Shown piece by piece: positions 1 to 7,705 of a stretch of DNA of 32,111 bases. The notes below the pieces were generated by a model that saw only the letters and a list, made by a program, of their open reading frames with translations, did no database searches and was not told the DNA's origin. Source of the stretch: Microbacteriaceae bacterium (GTDB taxonomy: Bacteria > Actinomycetota > Actinomycetes > Actinomycetales > Microbacteriaceae). Where the stretch lies: the NCBI GenBank assembly GCA_025465035.1, contig JAODMH010000208.1, positions 1 through 32,111 of the forward strand, given 5' to 3'. Position numbers and translations under genes: made by a program. Numbering within the stretch: position 1 is the stretch's first letter; each line of letters opens with the position of its first letter.

Positions 1-1
1 G

Positions 2-490
2 GGACACTTCGACGGCGTGCTCACCGTCGTCTCGAAACTGATGAACATCGCGCGGCCCGACGTCGTCGTCTTCGGCCAGAAGGATGCTCAGCAGGTCTTC
101 CTCGTCAAGCGTATGATCGCAGACCTCAACCTGCCGATCACCGTGGAGGTTGTACCGACAGTGCGCGAGGAGGACGGGCTCGCGCTGTCCAGCCGCAACC
201 GGTTTCTCGACGGGAGGGAGAAGCGCGCCGCTCTCGGGCTGTCGATCGCCCTGGAAGCGGCCGAGTCATCCGCCGATCGTGGCATCGATGCCGTGCTGGC
301 CGCCGCCCAGTCGGTGCTCATGGGCGAGAGCATCGTAGAACTCGACTATCTGAAGGTCGTGAACCCGGAAACCTTCCTCCCGGTCGATGACGACTACCAG
401 GGAACGGCCGTTGTGCTCATTGCCGCGCGCGTCGGGACGACCAGGCTCATCGACAACGAGACGATCTTCCTTAGGGGAGTGGGCAACTAG
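2..490 (+). CDS. panC: Pantothenate synthetase, 3' part (partial at window start)
   Basis: Pantothenate synthetase condenses pantoate with beta-alanine using ATP, the last step of pantothenate (coenzyme A precursor) synthesis in the cytosol. The reading frame is open from base 2 (GHFDGVLTVV...), so the gene starts upstream and the listed GTG at 17 is internal. Visible family features are the FGQKDAQQ stretch in the nucleotide-binding core and the LALSSRN segment, equivalent to the KMSKS-like loop that closes over ATP, followed by the small C-terminal domain ending in RGVGN. About 160 residues of the usual 280-310 are present. The gene ends 54 bases before lysS on the same strand and may be cotranscribed with it. 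The family call is secure; only the 5' end is missing. Confidence 0.95.
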   Translation, partial: GHFDGVLTVVSKLMNIARPDVVVFGQKDAQQVFLVKRMIADLNLPITVEVVPTVREEDGLALSSRNRFLDGREKRAALGLSIALEAAESSADRGIDAVLAAAQSVLMGESIVELDYLKVVNPETFLPVDDDYQGTAVVLIAARVGTTRLIDNETIFLRGVGN

Positions 491-544
491 CGGTTCCGGC
501 GCGCCCGTAAACTTGGGCGAGTCACAATTCAGCTGGAGTTACGA

Positions 545-2044
545 ATGACCGAGAACACCACCGTCGCAGAGCCCTCAGAGGAGGAGCTCTCCGAACAGAC
601 CCAGGTGCGACTCGGCAAACGCGAGCGTCTGATCGAGTCCGGCGGCGAGGCCTATCCCGTCTCTCTGCCGATCACGACGACCATCCCCGAGGTGCGTGCC
701 AGGTATTCCGACCTCGAAACGGATGCCGTGACCGGCGACGTCGTCGGCCTGGCCGGCCGGGTGGTGCACCTTCGCAACACGGGCAAGCTCTGTTTCGCCT
801 CGCTGCAGTCCGGTGACGGCGCCCGTATCCAGGCCATGGTCTCCCTCGCGGAGGTCGGCCAGGAATCGCTCGAACTTTGGAAGGAGCTCGTCGATCTCGG
901 CGACCACCTCTTCGTCTCGGGTGAGGTCATCTCGAGCCGTCGCGGTGAGCTCAGCGTGCTCGTGAAGGAGTGGAAGCTCGCCGCGAAGGCGCTTCGCCCG
1001 CTGCCGAATCTCCACGTCGAGTTGAGCGAGGAGACCAGGGTGCGCAGCCGCTACCTCGATCTCATCGCTCGCGAGGGCGCGCGCCAGATGGTGCGCAACC
1101 GCGCGGCCTCCGTCGCGTCGCTGCGCAAGACCTTCTCCGATCACGGCTACATCGAGGTGGAGACGCCCATGCTGCAGACCATGCACGGGGGGGCATCCGC
1201 CCGTCCCTTCGTGACGCACAGCAACGCATTCGACACGGAGTTGTTCCTGCGCATCGCGCCCGAGCTGTTCCTGAAGCGGGCGGTGGTCGGCGGTATCGAG
1301 CGCGTGTTCGAGATCAATCGCAACTTCCGCAACGAGGGCGCCGACTCCACACACTCGCCCGAGTTCGCGATGCTGGAGGCGTATCAGGCCTACGGCGATT
1401 ACAACCAGATGGCGGATCTCACGCAGGTCCTCATCCAGAACGCCGCGATCGCGATCGGCGGCAGCCATACCGTCACCTGGGCCGACGGCAGCGAGTACGA
1501 TTTCGGCGGCGAGTGGGACCGCGTGAGCATGTACGACTCGCTGAACGCGGCATCCGGCTGGTCCGTCACCCCGGAGACACCAGCGGATGATCTGCTCAAG
1601 AAGGCGGTCACCGTCGGCGTCGAGGTGCATCAGCCAACCCACGGAAAGCTCGTCGAGGAACTGTGGGAACACTTCGTCAAAGTGAATCTCGAGCGCCCCA
1701 CCTTTGTCATGGACTTCCCCGTTGATACGAGTCCGCTCGTGCGCGACCACCGCTCGATTCCTGGTCTGGTGGAGAAGTGGGACCTCTATGTGCGCGGCTT
1801 CGAACTCGCGACAGGCTATTCGGAACTGGTCGACCCCGTCGTGCAGCGCGAGCGTTTCATCGAGCAGGCGAAGCTCGTGGCGGCCGGCGACCTCGAGGCG
1901 ATGCGGCTGGACGAGGAAATCCTCCGGGCGCTTGAGTATGGCATGCCGCCGAGCGGCGGGATGGGGATGGGGATCGATCGGCTGCTCATGGCCCTCACCG
2001 GCCTCGGCATCCGCGAAACGATTCTCTTTCCGCTGGTGAAATAG
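545..2044 (+). CDS. lysS: Lysyl-tRNA synthetase, class II
   Basis: Charges tRNA-Lys with lysine in the cytosol. The 499-residue length is normal for bacterial class II LysRS. An N-terminal OB-fold anticodon-binding domain (about residues 65-150, with [14 protein letters not shown]) precedes the class II catalytic core. Motif 1 lies around residues 197-215 ([10 protein letters not shown]), motif 2 around 256-280 ([11 protein letters not shown], then HSPEF), and motif 3 near the C terminus ([11 protein letters not shown]). The ATG start has a GGAG ribosome site 7 bases upstream. The first 20 residues are acidic and not conserved, as in many actinobacterial homologues. The TAG stop shares its last base with the GTG start of the next small gene, so the two are probably translationally coupled. 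Confidence 0.97.
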   Translation: MTENTTVAEPSEEELSEQTQVRLGKRERLIESGGEAYPVSLPITTTIPEVRARYSDLETDAVTGDVVGLAGRVVHLRNTGKLCFASLQSGDGARIQAMVSLAEVGQESLELWKELVDLGDHLFVSGEVISSRRGELSVLVKEWKLAAKALRPLPNLHVELSEETRVRSRYLDLIAREGARQMVRNRAASVASLRKTFSDHGYIEVETPMLQTMHGGASARPFVTHSNAFDTELFLRIAPELFLKRAVVGGIERVFEINRNFRNEGADSTHSPEFAMLEAYQAYGDYNQMADLTQVLIQNAAIAIGGSHTVTWADGSEYDFGGEWDRVSMYDSLNAASGWSVTPETPADDLLKKAVTVGVEVHQPTHGKLVEELWEHFVKVNLERPTFVMDFPVDTSPLVRDHRSIPGLVEKWDLYVRGFELATGYSELVDPVVQRERFIEQAKLVAAGDLEAMRLDEEILRALEYGMPPSGGMGMGIDRLLMALTGLGIRETILFPLVK

Positions 2045-2184
2045 TGAGCTATCTGCCGAAGGATCCCCACGACAAGGACCCGAAAAAGGTCACACCGACG
2101 CGTCTCGCGATCTGGGTGTTCGTCGGTGCGGTGGGTGCGTATCTGATCATCACGGGAATCATCGGCGTCATCAATCACGGTTAA
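2044..2184 (+). CDS. Small single-pass membrane protein downstream of lysS
   Basis: This 46-residue ORF is too short for the supplied ORF track. Its GTG start overlaps the last base of the lysS stop (TAGTG), an arrangement typical of translational coupling. The product has a polar, charged N terminus (SYLPKDPHDKDPKKVTPTRLA) followed by one hydrophobic helix (about residues 22-43, IWVFVGAVGAYLIITGIIGVI) and a short NHG tail, so it should be a single-pass membrane peptide with the charged end in the cytosol. I do not know a function. The coupling and sensible topology argue for a real gene; the small size keeps confidence moderate. Confidence 0.65.
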   Translation: MSYLPKDPHDKDPKKVTPTRLAIWVFVGAVGAYLIITGIIGVINHG

Positions 2185-2217
2185 CGGCTTTCGGCCACCG
2201 GACGTACCCTTGTATGC

Positions 2218-2403
2218 GTGATCGAAAACTTCTGGGGCAACGCCATCTACTCGGTCGTGCCCACGATCCTCGTCGGGCTGATCTTCTGGCTCGTGATGCG
2301 GTCGATCTTCAGAGCCGACCGCACGGAGCGCAAGGTCTACGCCGAGATCGAGGCGGAAGAGCGCGCACGCATGGAGAAGGAATCCGTTACTCGCGAGGTT
2401 TGA
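2218..2403 (+). CDS. Small membrane protein with charged C-terminal helix
   Basis: A 61-residue protein with a GTG start (MIENFWGNAIYS...). One hydrophobic segment, about residues 10-28 (YSVVPTILVGLIFWLVMRSIF), is followed by a basic/acidic stretch RADRTERKVYAEIEAEERARMEKE that looks like a cytosolic amphipathic helix. From memory, proteins of this layout are common next to lysS in related actinobacteria; the role is unknown. It lies 33 bases after the preceding mini-gene on the same strand, so the three may form one transcript. Its 3' end overlaps the 3' end of the opposing pirin gene by 17 bases. I see no strong ribosome site, so the exact start is less certain than the frame. Confidence 0.7.
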   Translation: MIENFWGNAIYSVVPTILVGLIFWLVMRSIFRADRTERKVYAEIEAEERARMEKESVTREV

Positions 2404-3364
2404 GCCGCACGTTCGGTAACTCCGGAGCCGGCAGGGCGCTTCCGTCGTAGCTGGCGACCGCGCCGAAGCGACCGTCTGCGCGGCCGCCGTCGATCACATC
2501 CGCCTGCCATTCCGCGCGGAACTGCACTATCTCTTCGTGGCTGCGCCCGATGAAGTTCCACCACATCACGATGCTCTCGCCGAGCGGCACGCCGCCAATG
2601 AGCAACGCACGCACCGGGGCATCCCCCGCCTCGAGCTTCAGGATGTCGAGCCCGGGCTCGAGGTAGGCGAGGTGGGAGAGCGGCAGATCTTCGCCCTGCA
2701 CCCTGAGTGAACCCGCGTCGAGAAGCACGCCGTGCTCGAAACGCGAGTCGACCGGCAGCTCGACAGATGCCCCGGCTGGCAGGTCGAGCTGCGCACCGAC
2801 CAGTTCGCTGAACACGCTCGCCGTCGACACCTGCCCGAGCAAGGAGCCGATGAAGACCCTGAGTTCTGCGGGTCCGAAGACGACGGGCACCGGCACGTAG
2901 TGTTCGAAGAACGGTTCGTGGTGCCGGCTCGGGTCCGGCAGAGCCACCCAGAGCTGTGCTCCGTGCAAGATCGTGGTCGAAGCCGTCGACATCTCGGAGT
3001 GCGCGATCCCGCGTCCGGCGGTCATGAGGTTCAGCTCGCCCGGGCGCACCATGGCGTGGCTGCCGACGCTGTCGCGGTGGTCGATCTCGCCGGCGAACAG
3101 CCAGCTCACCGTCTGCAACCCCGTATGCGGATGCGGCGGCACCTGCATCCCGCCCTGCCCGGCCACGGCATCCGGCCCGTAGTGATCCACGAAGCACCAT
3201 GCTCCGATGAGCGATCGCTTGCGCTGGGGGAGCGTTCGACGGACGCCCATTGCGCGCGGGCCGCCGAGCGGCACGTCACGCGGCTCCAGGATCTCGACGG
3301 CGGCCGTCGCCGTGCGAGGAGATTCGCACAGCAGCTCCGCTGGTTCTCTCTCGAGGTTGCTCAT
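2387..3364 (-). CDS. Pirin family protein (cupin)
   Basis: Pirins are bicupin proteins that bind one metal ion in the N-terminal cupin; some bacterial members have quercetinase (dioxygenase) activity or modulate metabolic enzymes. The four expected metal ligands are visible: H78 and H80 in PPHPHTG, then H122 and E124 in GRGIAHSE. Other family landmarks are GAWCFVDHYGP and the C-terminal cupin containing LIGGVPLGESIVMWWNFIGRSHEEI. At 325 residues it is slightly longer than the usual 230-320 because of an N-terminal extension. The ATG at 3364 has no obvious Shine-Dalgarno site. It converges on the small membrane gene and stands alone. The family is certain; the physiological substrate is not. 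Confidence 0.93.
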   Translation of the reverse strand: MSNLEREPAELLCESPRTATAAVEILEPRDVPLGGPRAMGVRRTLPQRKRSLIGAWCFVDHYGPDAVAGQGGMQVPPHPHTGLQTVSWLFAGEIDHRDSVGSHAMVRPGELNLMTAGRGIAHSEMSTASTTILHGAQLWVALPDPSRHHEPFFEHYVPVPVVFGPAELRVFIGSLLGQVSTASVFSELVGAQLDLPAGASVELPVDSRFEHGVLLDAGSLRVQGEDLPLSHLAYLEPGLDILKLEAGDAPVRALLIGGVPLGESIVMWWNFIGRSHEEIVQFRAEWQADVIDGGRADGRFGAVASYDGSALPAPELPNVRLKPRE

Positions 3365-3475
3365 GGCGAAATGCTACGCGCGCTGCGTCACGACGTCACA
3401 GAATCGTGCGGCGACCTTCGACAACCGGGAGTTGCGAGAAGTGCGGGCGGGGGCTGTGAGTTTCGCCATCGCAGT

Positions 3476-3535
3476 GCTGACTTGCATGTTCCCGCCCTTC
3501 CCCGGCCGACGAAGGGCGGGAACATGCAACTCAGC
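3476..3535. repeat. 25-bp-arm inverted repeat (hairpin), repeat family copy 1
   Basis: The arms gctgacttgcatgttcccgc+ccttc (3476-3500) and its complement (3511-3535) match at 24 of 25 positions around a 10-base loop. The single mismatch is at 3481 (C where G is expected). The outer end GCT-G-AGTTGC resembles the outer end of the repeat at 9112-9174. No T-run follows, so it is not a canonical terminator, though it may stop transcription from either side. Confidence 0.85.
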
Positions 3536-3626
3536 GAGAACGCAGCACCAGCAGCTCGCCGACCTCGCAGTCCAGCGCCTCGCAGATGGCCTGCAGCGTC
3601 GAATACCGGATGGCGCGTGCCCGATG
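3531..3626 (-). pseudogene. C-terminal remnant of a small Cro/C1-type helix-turn-helix regulator
   Basis: On the minus strand one frame reads HRARAIRYSTLQAICEALDC then EVGELLVLRSR and a stop. From memory, this closely resembles the C-terminal half of YozG-like (HTH_26) small XRE regulators, where a KNGRARAIRFSTL segment leads into CRALDCQPGDLL. Upstream in the same frame (RQRLDGSVGSG) nothing resembles the expected first helices of the domain, and there is no plausible start. I therefore read it as a truncated gene whose 5' part was lost, next to an inverted repeat that overlaps its stop codon. The remnant may have been broken by the repeat elements on both sides. The identification rests on about 30 residues. 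Confidence 0.55.
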
Positions 3627-3662
3627 GCCACTCCCAACACTCCCGTCAAGGCGTTGTCTTAT

Positions 3663-3743
3663 CGAAAACGCAGGAGATCGGCACTCAGCGCGGCGCTTTC
3701 GCGGCGGACAAGACCATCCGGAACCGGATCTCCTGCGTTTTCG
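3663..3743. repeat. 17-bp-arm inverted repeat upstream of clpC
   Basis: Arm cgaaaacgcaggagatc (3663-3679) is matched perfectly by gatctcctgcgttttcg (3727-3743), with 47 bases between. Partial identity continues beyond the arms (cttat/ctttt). The element has the size and shape of a short palindromic or MITE-like repeat. The spacer has no recognisable coding content. Confidence 0.8.
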
Positions 3744-3869
3744 AAAAGGGTGCGCGCGGGCGGGACATCCTCCGTCACGCCTAGGGCGAACAGGGGCAGT
3801 AATCCCCGGGTTCGGTCGTTACTCTCTTCATAACGGCGCCAAACCTGCACGGTGCCATAGGAGTCGACA

Positions 3870-6362
3870 ATGTTTGAAAGATTTACCGACAGAGCCCGCC
3901 GGGTTGTTGTTTTGGCGCAAGAAGAAGCCAAGATGCTCAACCACAATTACATCGGCACTGAGCACATCCTGCTCGGCCTCATTCACGAGGGCGAGGGCGT
4001 CGCCGCTAAGGCGCTCGAGTCGCTCGGCATCTCTCTCGATTCCGTTCGCGAGCAGGTCCAGGACATCATCGGCCAGGGCCAGCAGCAGCCGACCGGCCAC
4101 ATCCCCTTCACGCCGCGGGCGAAGAAGGTACTCGAACTGTCTCTGCGCGAAGCGCTGCAGCTCGGCCACAACTACATCGGCACCGAGCACATCCTGCTCG
4201 GCCTCATCCGCGAGGGTGAGGGCGTCGCGGCGCAGGTACTCGTGAAGCTCGGCGCCGACCTCAACAAGGTGCGCCAGCAGGTCATCCAGCTGCTCAGCGG
4301 ATACCAGGGCAAGGAGCAGGTCGCCGTCGGTGGCGAGACCCAGCAGGGTGCACAGGCCGGCAGCCAGATCCTCGACCAGTTCGGACGTAACCTCACGCAG
4401 GCCGCCCGCGACGGCAAACTCGACCCGGTCATCGGGCGCGAGAAGGAGATGGAACGGGTCATGCAGATCCTCTCCCGCCGTTCCAAGAACAACCCCGTCC
4501 TGATCGGTGAGCCCGGCGTCGGCAAGACCGCCGTCGTCGAAGGCCTCGCGCAGGCGATCGTTCGTGGCGACGTTCCGGAGACGCTGAAGGATAAGCAGCT
4601 CTACACGCTCGACCTCGGATCGCTCATCGCCGGCAGCCGCTACCGTGGTGACTTCGAAGAGCGACTCAAGAAGGTGACGAAGGAGATCCGCACCCGCGGC
4701 GACATCATCACCTTTATCGACGAGATCCACACCCTCGTCGGTGCCGGTGCCGCAGAGGGCGCGATCGATGCCGCGAGCATCCTCAAGCCGCTGCTGGCCC
4801 GTGGTGAGCTGCAGACGATCGGTGCGACCACCCTCGACGAGTACCGCAAGCACTTCGAGAAGGATGCCGCGCTCGAGCGCCGCTTCCAGCCCGTCCAGGT
4901 GCACGAGCCGTCCCTGCCCCACACCATCAACATCCTCAAGGGACTGCGCGACAAGTATGAGTCCTTCCACAAGGTCTCCATCACGGATGGCGCGATCGTC
5001 GCCGCCGCGAATCTGGCCGACCGCTACGTGGCCGACCGCTTCCTGCCCGACAAGGCCATTGACCTGATCGATGAGGCCGGCGCACGCCTGCGTCTCTCGA
5101 TCCTCTCCGCACCGCCGGAGCTGCGCGAGTTCGACGACAAGATCGCCGAGGTGCGCGGCTTCAAGGAAGGCGCGATCGAGGACCAGGACTTCGAGAAGGC
5201 CGCTTCGCTTCGTGACGAGGAGAAGAAGCTGCTCGGGGAGCGCCTGCGTCTCGAGAAGCAGTGGAAGAGCGGCGAAGCCGGCTCGACCGGAACCGTGGAC
5301 GAAGGCGTGATTGCCGAGGTCCTCGCCGCGGCCACCGGCATCCCCGTCTTCAAGCTCACCGAGGAGGAGACCTCGCGTCTCGTCTTCATGGAGAAGGCAC
5401 TGCACCAGCGCGTCATCGGTCAAGAGGAAGCCATCTCGGCCCTCTCCAAGACGATTCGGCGCACCCGCGCCGGTCTCAAGGACCCGAAGCGCCCGAGCGG
5501 CTCGTTCATCTTCGCCGGCCCAACCGGTGTCGGAAAGACCGAGCTCGCCAAGGCCCTCGCCGAGTTCCTGTTCGACGACGAGAACGCCCTCATCTCCCTC
5601 GACATGAGCGAGTATGGCGAGAAGCACACGGTCTCGCGGCTGTTCGGTGCTCCTCCCGGTTTCGTCGGGTTCGAGGAGGGTGGCCAGCTCACCGAGAAGG
5701 TGCGCCGCAAGCCGTTCTCCGTGGTGCTGTTCGACGAGATCGAGAAGGCCCACCCCGACATCTTCAACTCGCTCCTCCAGATTCTGGAGGAGGGACGCCT
5801 GACGGATGGCCAGGGTCGCGTCGTCGACTTCAAGAACACGGTGATCATCATGACCACCAATCTCGGTACGAAGGACATCTCCGGCACGCCTCTCGGGTTC
5901 ACCTCGAGCACTGACACCTCGACCGGCTATGACCGCATGCGCGGCAAGGTCGTGGAGGAGCTCAAGAAGAACTTCAAGCCGGAGTTCCTGAACCGCGTGG
6001 ACGAGACCATCGTCTTCCCGCAGCTCAGCCCGGCGGAGCTGCTGCAGATCGTCGACCTGTTCATCAAGCGCCTCTCGGACCGTCTGCTGGACCGCGACAT
6101 GACCGTCGAGCTCACGCTCGCCGCCAAGGAGCAGCTCATCAAGGTCGGGTTCGATCCGTCGCTCGGAGCACGGCCGCTGCGTCGCGCGATCCAGCACGAG
6201 GTTGAGGACAGGCTGAGCGAGCGTATCCTGCAGGGCGAACTCAACGCGGGTGACCACGTGCACGTGGACTACCTCGAGGATGAGTTCGTGTTCACGACCG
6301 GGCGCCAGCCGGGCCGCGAGCTCCCGGAACTCCTCGAGGCTGCCGAAGCCACGCAGGCGTAA
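3870..6362 (+). CDS. clpC: ATP-dependent Clp protease ATP-binding subunit ClpC
   Basis: Hexameric AAA+ unfoldase that feeds substrates into the ClpP protease and serves in general protein quality control. The 830 residues carry the full ClpC layout. Two Clp-N repeats (about 1-70 and 78-145) each contain [16 protein letters not shown] domain 1 has Walker A GEPGVGKT (213-220) and Walker B TFIDEIH (281-287). A UVR-type coiled segment (about 422-465, [18 protein letters not shown]) distinguishes it from ClpB and ClpA. AAA domain 2 has Walker A GPTGVGKT (550-557) and Walker [14 protein letters not shown] (from 618). The ATG is preceded by AGGAG. A strong stem-loop follows the stop, so it is probably transcribed alone. 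No clpP, mcsB or ctsR is nearby, as usual for actinobacteria. Confidence 0.97.
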   Translation: MFERFTDRARRVVVLAQEEAKMLNHNYIGTEHILLGLIHEGEGVAAKALESLGISLDSVREQVQDIIGQGQQQPTGHIPFTPRAKKVLELSLREALQLGHNYIGTEHILLGLIREGEGVAAQVLVKLGADLNKVRQQVIQLLSGYQGKEQVAVGGETQQGAQAGSQILDQFGRNLTQAARDGKLDPVIGREKEMERVMQILSRRSKNNPVLIGEPGVGKTAVVEGLAQAIVRGDVPETLKDKQLYTLDLGSLIAGSRYRGDFEERLKKVTKEIRTRGDIITFIDEIHTLVGAGAAEGAIDAASILKPLLARGELQTIGATTLDEYRKHFEKDAALERRFQPVQVHEPSLPHTINILKGLRDKYESFHKVSITDGAIVAAANLADRYVADRFLPDKAIDLIDEAGARLRLSILSAPPELREFDDKIAEVRGFKEGAIEDQDFEKAASLRDEEKKLLGERLRLEKQWKSGEAGSTGTVDEGVIAEVLAAATGIPVFKLTEEETSRLVFMEKALHQRVIGQEEAISALSKTIRRTRAGLKDPKRPSGSFIFAGPTGVGKTELAKALAEFLFDDENALISLDMSEYGEKHTVSRLFGAPPGFVGFEEGGQLTEKVRRKPFSVVLFDEIEKAHPDIFNSLLQILEEGRLTDGQGRVVDFKNTVIIMTTNLGTKDISGTPLGFTSSTDTSTGYDRMRGKVVEELKKNFKPEFLNRVDETIVFPQLSPAELLQIVDLFIKRLSDRLLDRDMTVELTLAAKEQLIKVGFDPSLGARPLRRAIQHEVEDRLSERILQGELNAGDHVHVDYLEDEFVFTTGRQPGRELPELLEAAEATQA

Positions 6363-6371
6363 CGACGGTTC

Positions 6372-6411
6372 GAAGAAGGGCGGCGAGGAGACTCGCCGCC
6401 CTTCTTCCGTT
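6372..6411 (+). terminator. Rho-independent-like terminator after clpC
   Basis: A perfect 16-bp stem, gaagaagggcggcgag (6372-6387) with ctcgccgcccttcttc (6392-6407), closes a 4-base loop 10 bases after the clpC stop. The 3' arm ends in a pyrimidine-rich CTTCTTCCGTT rather than a pure T run, common in high-GC genomes. It could act in both directions but is placed to end clpC transcription. Confidence 0.85.
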
Positions 6412-6447
6412 AAGGACCCGCGGCTCTTCGTTCTCTATGCTCGAGGA

Positions 6448-6948
6448 ATGAGTTTCTCGGTGCGGTCGGCCCGCACATCCGACGTCCCTTTCATCCAGGC
6501 GCTCGTCGAACCGCTCGTGCAACAGCGAATCCTGCTGGGAAAGGATGCCGTCGTCTTCTACGAGGCCATCCAGGAGTTCCGGGTCGCCGAGGACGCGGAC
6601 GGCAATGCCATCGGATGCGGTGCGCTGCACGTCATGTGGCAGGACCTCGGCGAGGTGCGCACCCTCGCCGTCACCCCCGAGTGGCTGCACAAGGGCGTCG
6701 GACATGCGCTGCTCGAACGGCTGGAAACGGATGCCAGCGGACTGGGGCTCAGCCGCCTATTCTGCCTCACCTTCGAGGTGCCGTTCTTCTCGCGTCACGG
6801 CTTCGAGCCCATGACGGAGGAGTCGATCGACCCCGCCGTCTACGCGGAACTCGCGCGATCGCCCGACGAGGGTGTCGCTGAGTTCCTCGATCTCGCGCGG
6901 GTGAAACCCAATACCCTCGGCAATACCCGGATGATCAAGAAGATCTGA
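6448..6948 (+). CDS. argA: Amino-acid N-acetyltransferase, stand-alone GNAT type (N-acetylglutamate synthase)
   Basis: GNAT-fold enzyme of 166 residues that acetylates glutamate with acetyl-CoA in the first step of arginine synthesis. It closely resembles, from memory, the short actinobacterial ArgA exemplified by Mycobacterium tuberculosis Rv2747. Shared segments are VRSARTSDVPFIQ, FYEAIQEFRVAED, IGCGALHVMWQDLGEVRTLAV (acetyl-CoA-binding strand), LLERLETDASGLGLSRLFCLTFEVPFFSRHGFE, and the C-terminal AEFLDLARVKPNTLGNTRMI. The ORF track begins at 6250 inside clpC; the ATG at 6448, after the clpC terminator and a TCGAGGA ribosome site, is the sensible start. It is unlinked to other arg genes here, as is common for this type. 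Confidence 0.88.
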   Translation: MSFSVRSARTSDVPFIQALVEPLVQQRILLGKDAVVFYEAIQEFRVAEDADGNAIGCGALHVMWQDLGEVRTLAVTPEWLHKGVGHALLERLETDASGLGLSRLFCLTFEVPFFSRHGFEPMTEESIDPAVYAELARSPDEGVAEFLDLARVKPNTLGNTRMIKKI

Positions 6949-6990
6949 CCGATGCCGCCCGTGGGAACGGCGGCGACACCCCCGGAAATA

Positions 6991-7004
6991 CCGGGTTAAC
7001 CCGG
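6991..7004. promoter_or_regulatory. 14-bp perfect palindrome and probable promoter before the membrane-anchored protein gene
   Basis: CCGGGTTAACCCGG is a perfect palindrome ending 22 bases before the ATG at 7027. A TACTCT hexamer, 8 bases before that ATG, could be a -10 box. In that case the mRNA would have almost no leader and the palindrome would cover the -35 to -20 region, where an operator is expected. No binding protein can be named. Confidence 0.4.
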
Positions 7005-7026
7005 CAGTGCTGGTTACTCTAGGGCC

Positions 7027-7641
7027 ATGTCGACGTTTAAGAATCCCGTCGGCCCCCAGTCCCCCAGGGTGTACTGGCGCCGCAGGCTCCTGGTCGGTCT
7101 CGGAGCGCTCGCCGTCATCATCGTCATCATCCTGATCATCGTCCGGCCAGGCTCTGGTTCGCCGGCAAGCAGCCCGACGGCGGGTACCACCCCCAGCTCG
7201 ACCCCGTCGACACCCACCAGCACCCAGGCCGCTGGAGCCGCGTGCCTCCCGACGACTATCAAACTCGAGGCGGTCACCGACAAGACCACCTACGCCGCCA
7301 GCGAACAGCCGAACATCGGCATGAAGATCACCAACACCGGTTCCGCCGACTGCACGATCAACCTCGGTTCGACCCAGCAGGAGCTGATCATCACGAGCGG
7401 CTCGGAGAAGATCTGGGACTCGAAGGACTGCCAGACCGCGCCCGTCGACAGTCCGATCACGCTCAAGCCGAACGAGGCGAAATCGACCCCGCTCATTCCG
7501 TGGGACCGCACCCGCTCATCCACAACGACCTGCGCGTCGACGACGCGGCCGCCGGTCACTGCCGGCGGTGCGAGCTATCACCTGGCCGTCAAGGTCGGCC
7601 AGCTGACCTCCAAGACCACCGTCCAATTCATTCTGAAATAA
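7027..7641 (+). CDS. Membrane-anchored extracytoplasmic protein of unknown function
   Basis: A 204-residue protein with a short cytosolic N terminus (SPRVYWRRRLL) and one strongly hydrophobic helix (about residues 22-41, LVGLGALAVIIVIILIIV). A Ser/Thr/Pro-rich linker (about 43-70, SSPTAGTTPSSTPSTPTST) leads to an outside domain of about 130 residues. That domain looks like an immunoglobulin-type beta sandwich: YAASEQPNIGMKITNTGSADCTINLG and a closing HLAVKVGQLTSKTTVQFILK strand. Four cysteines (ACLP, DCTI, DCQT, TTCAS) could form two disulfides outside the cell. The layout recalls DUF4232 or BsuPI-like secreted proteins of actinobacteria, but I cannot assign a family. It converges on radA and has its own probable promoter. 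Confidence 0.8.
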   Translation: MSTFKNPVGPQSPRVYWRRRLLVGLGALAVIIVIILIIVRPGSGSPASSPTAGTTPSSTPSTPTSTQAAGAACLPTTIKLEAVTDKTTYAASEQPNIGMKITNTGSADCTINLGSTQQELIITSGSEKIWDSKDCQTAPVDSPITLKPNEAKSTPLIPWDRTRSSTTTCASTTRPPVTAGGASYHLAVKVGQLTSKTTVQFILK

Positions 7642-7705
7642 CGCGGGGCGACGGCGCCCATTGCAGCAGCGGCGCCGAGTGACGACCGCGGCCGCCTGAC
7701 TCGAT

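Larger units (their letters stand above)
3365..3869. other. Repeat-rich intergenic region between pirin and clpC
   Basis: About 500 bases without an intact gene. It contains a near-perfect 25-base-arm hairpin (3476-3535), the remains of a helix-turn-helix gene on the minus strand (3531-3626), a second long inverted repeat (3663-3743) and the clpC leader. The ORF-track entries here are low-complexity shadows of these repeats. The clpC ribosome site AGGAG is at about 3861-3865. I could not identify a convincing ClgR or HspR operator by eye. Confidence 0.8.

Noticed and set aside
575-1750. Long minus-strand ORF of 391 residues inside lysS
   Set aside because: It is entirely antisense to a well-supported lysS, and its composition is a codon-bias shadow typical of high-GC genes.
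3476-3535. Classical rho-independent terminator
   Set aside because: The stem is strong but no T tract follows on either strand; the shared ends with the 9.1 kb hairpin favour a repeat-family reading.
2732-3784. 350-residue plus-strand ORF across the pirin gene and repeats
   Set aside because: Most of it is antisense to pirin and the rest translates the inverted repeats; no domain is visible.
3828-6263. 811-residue minus-strand ORF opposite clpC
   Set aside because: It is antisense to clpC along its whole length, with repetitive Leu/Glu/Arg composition from the complementary frame and no recognisable domain.
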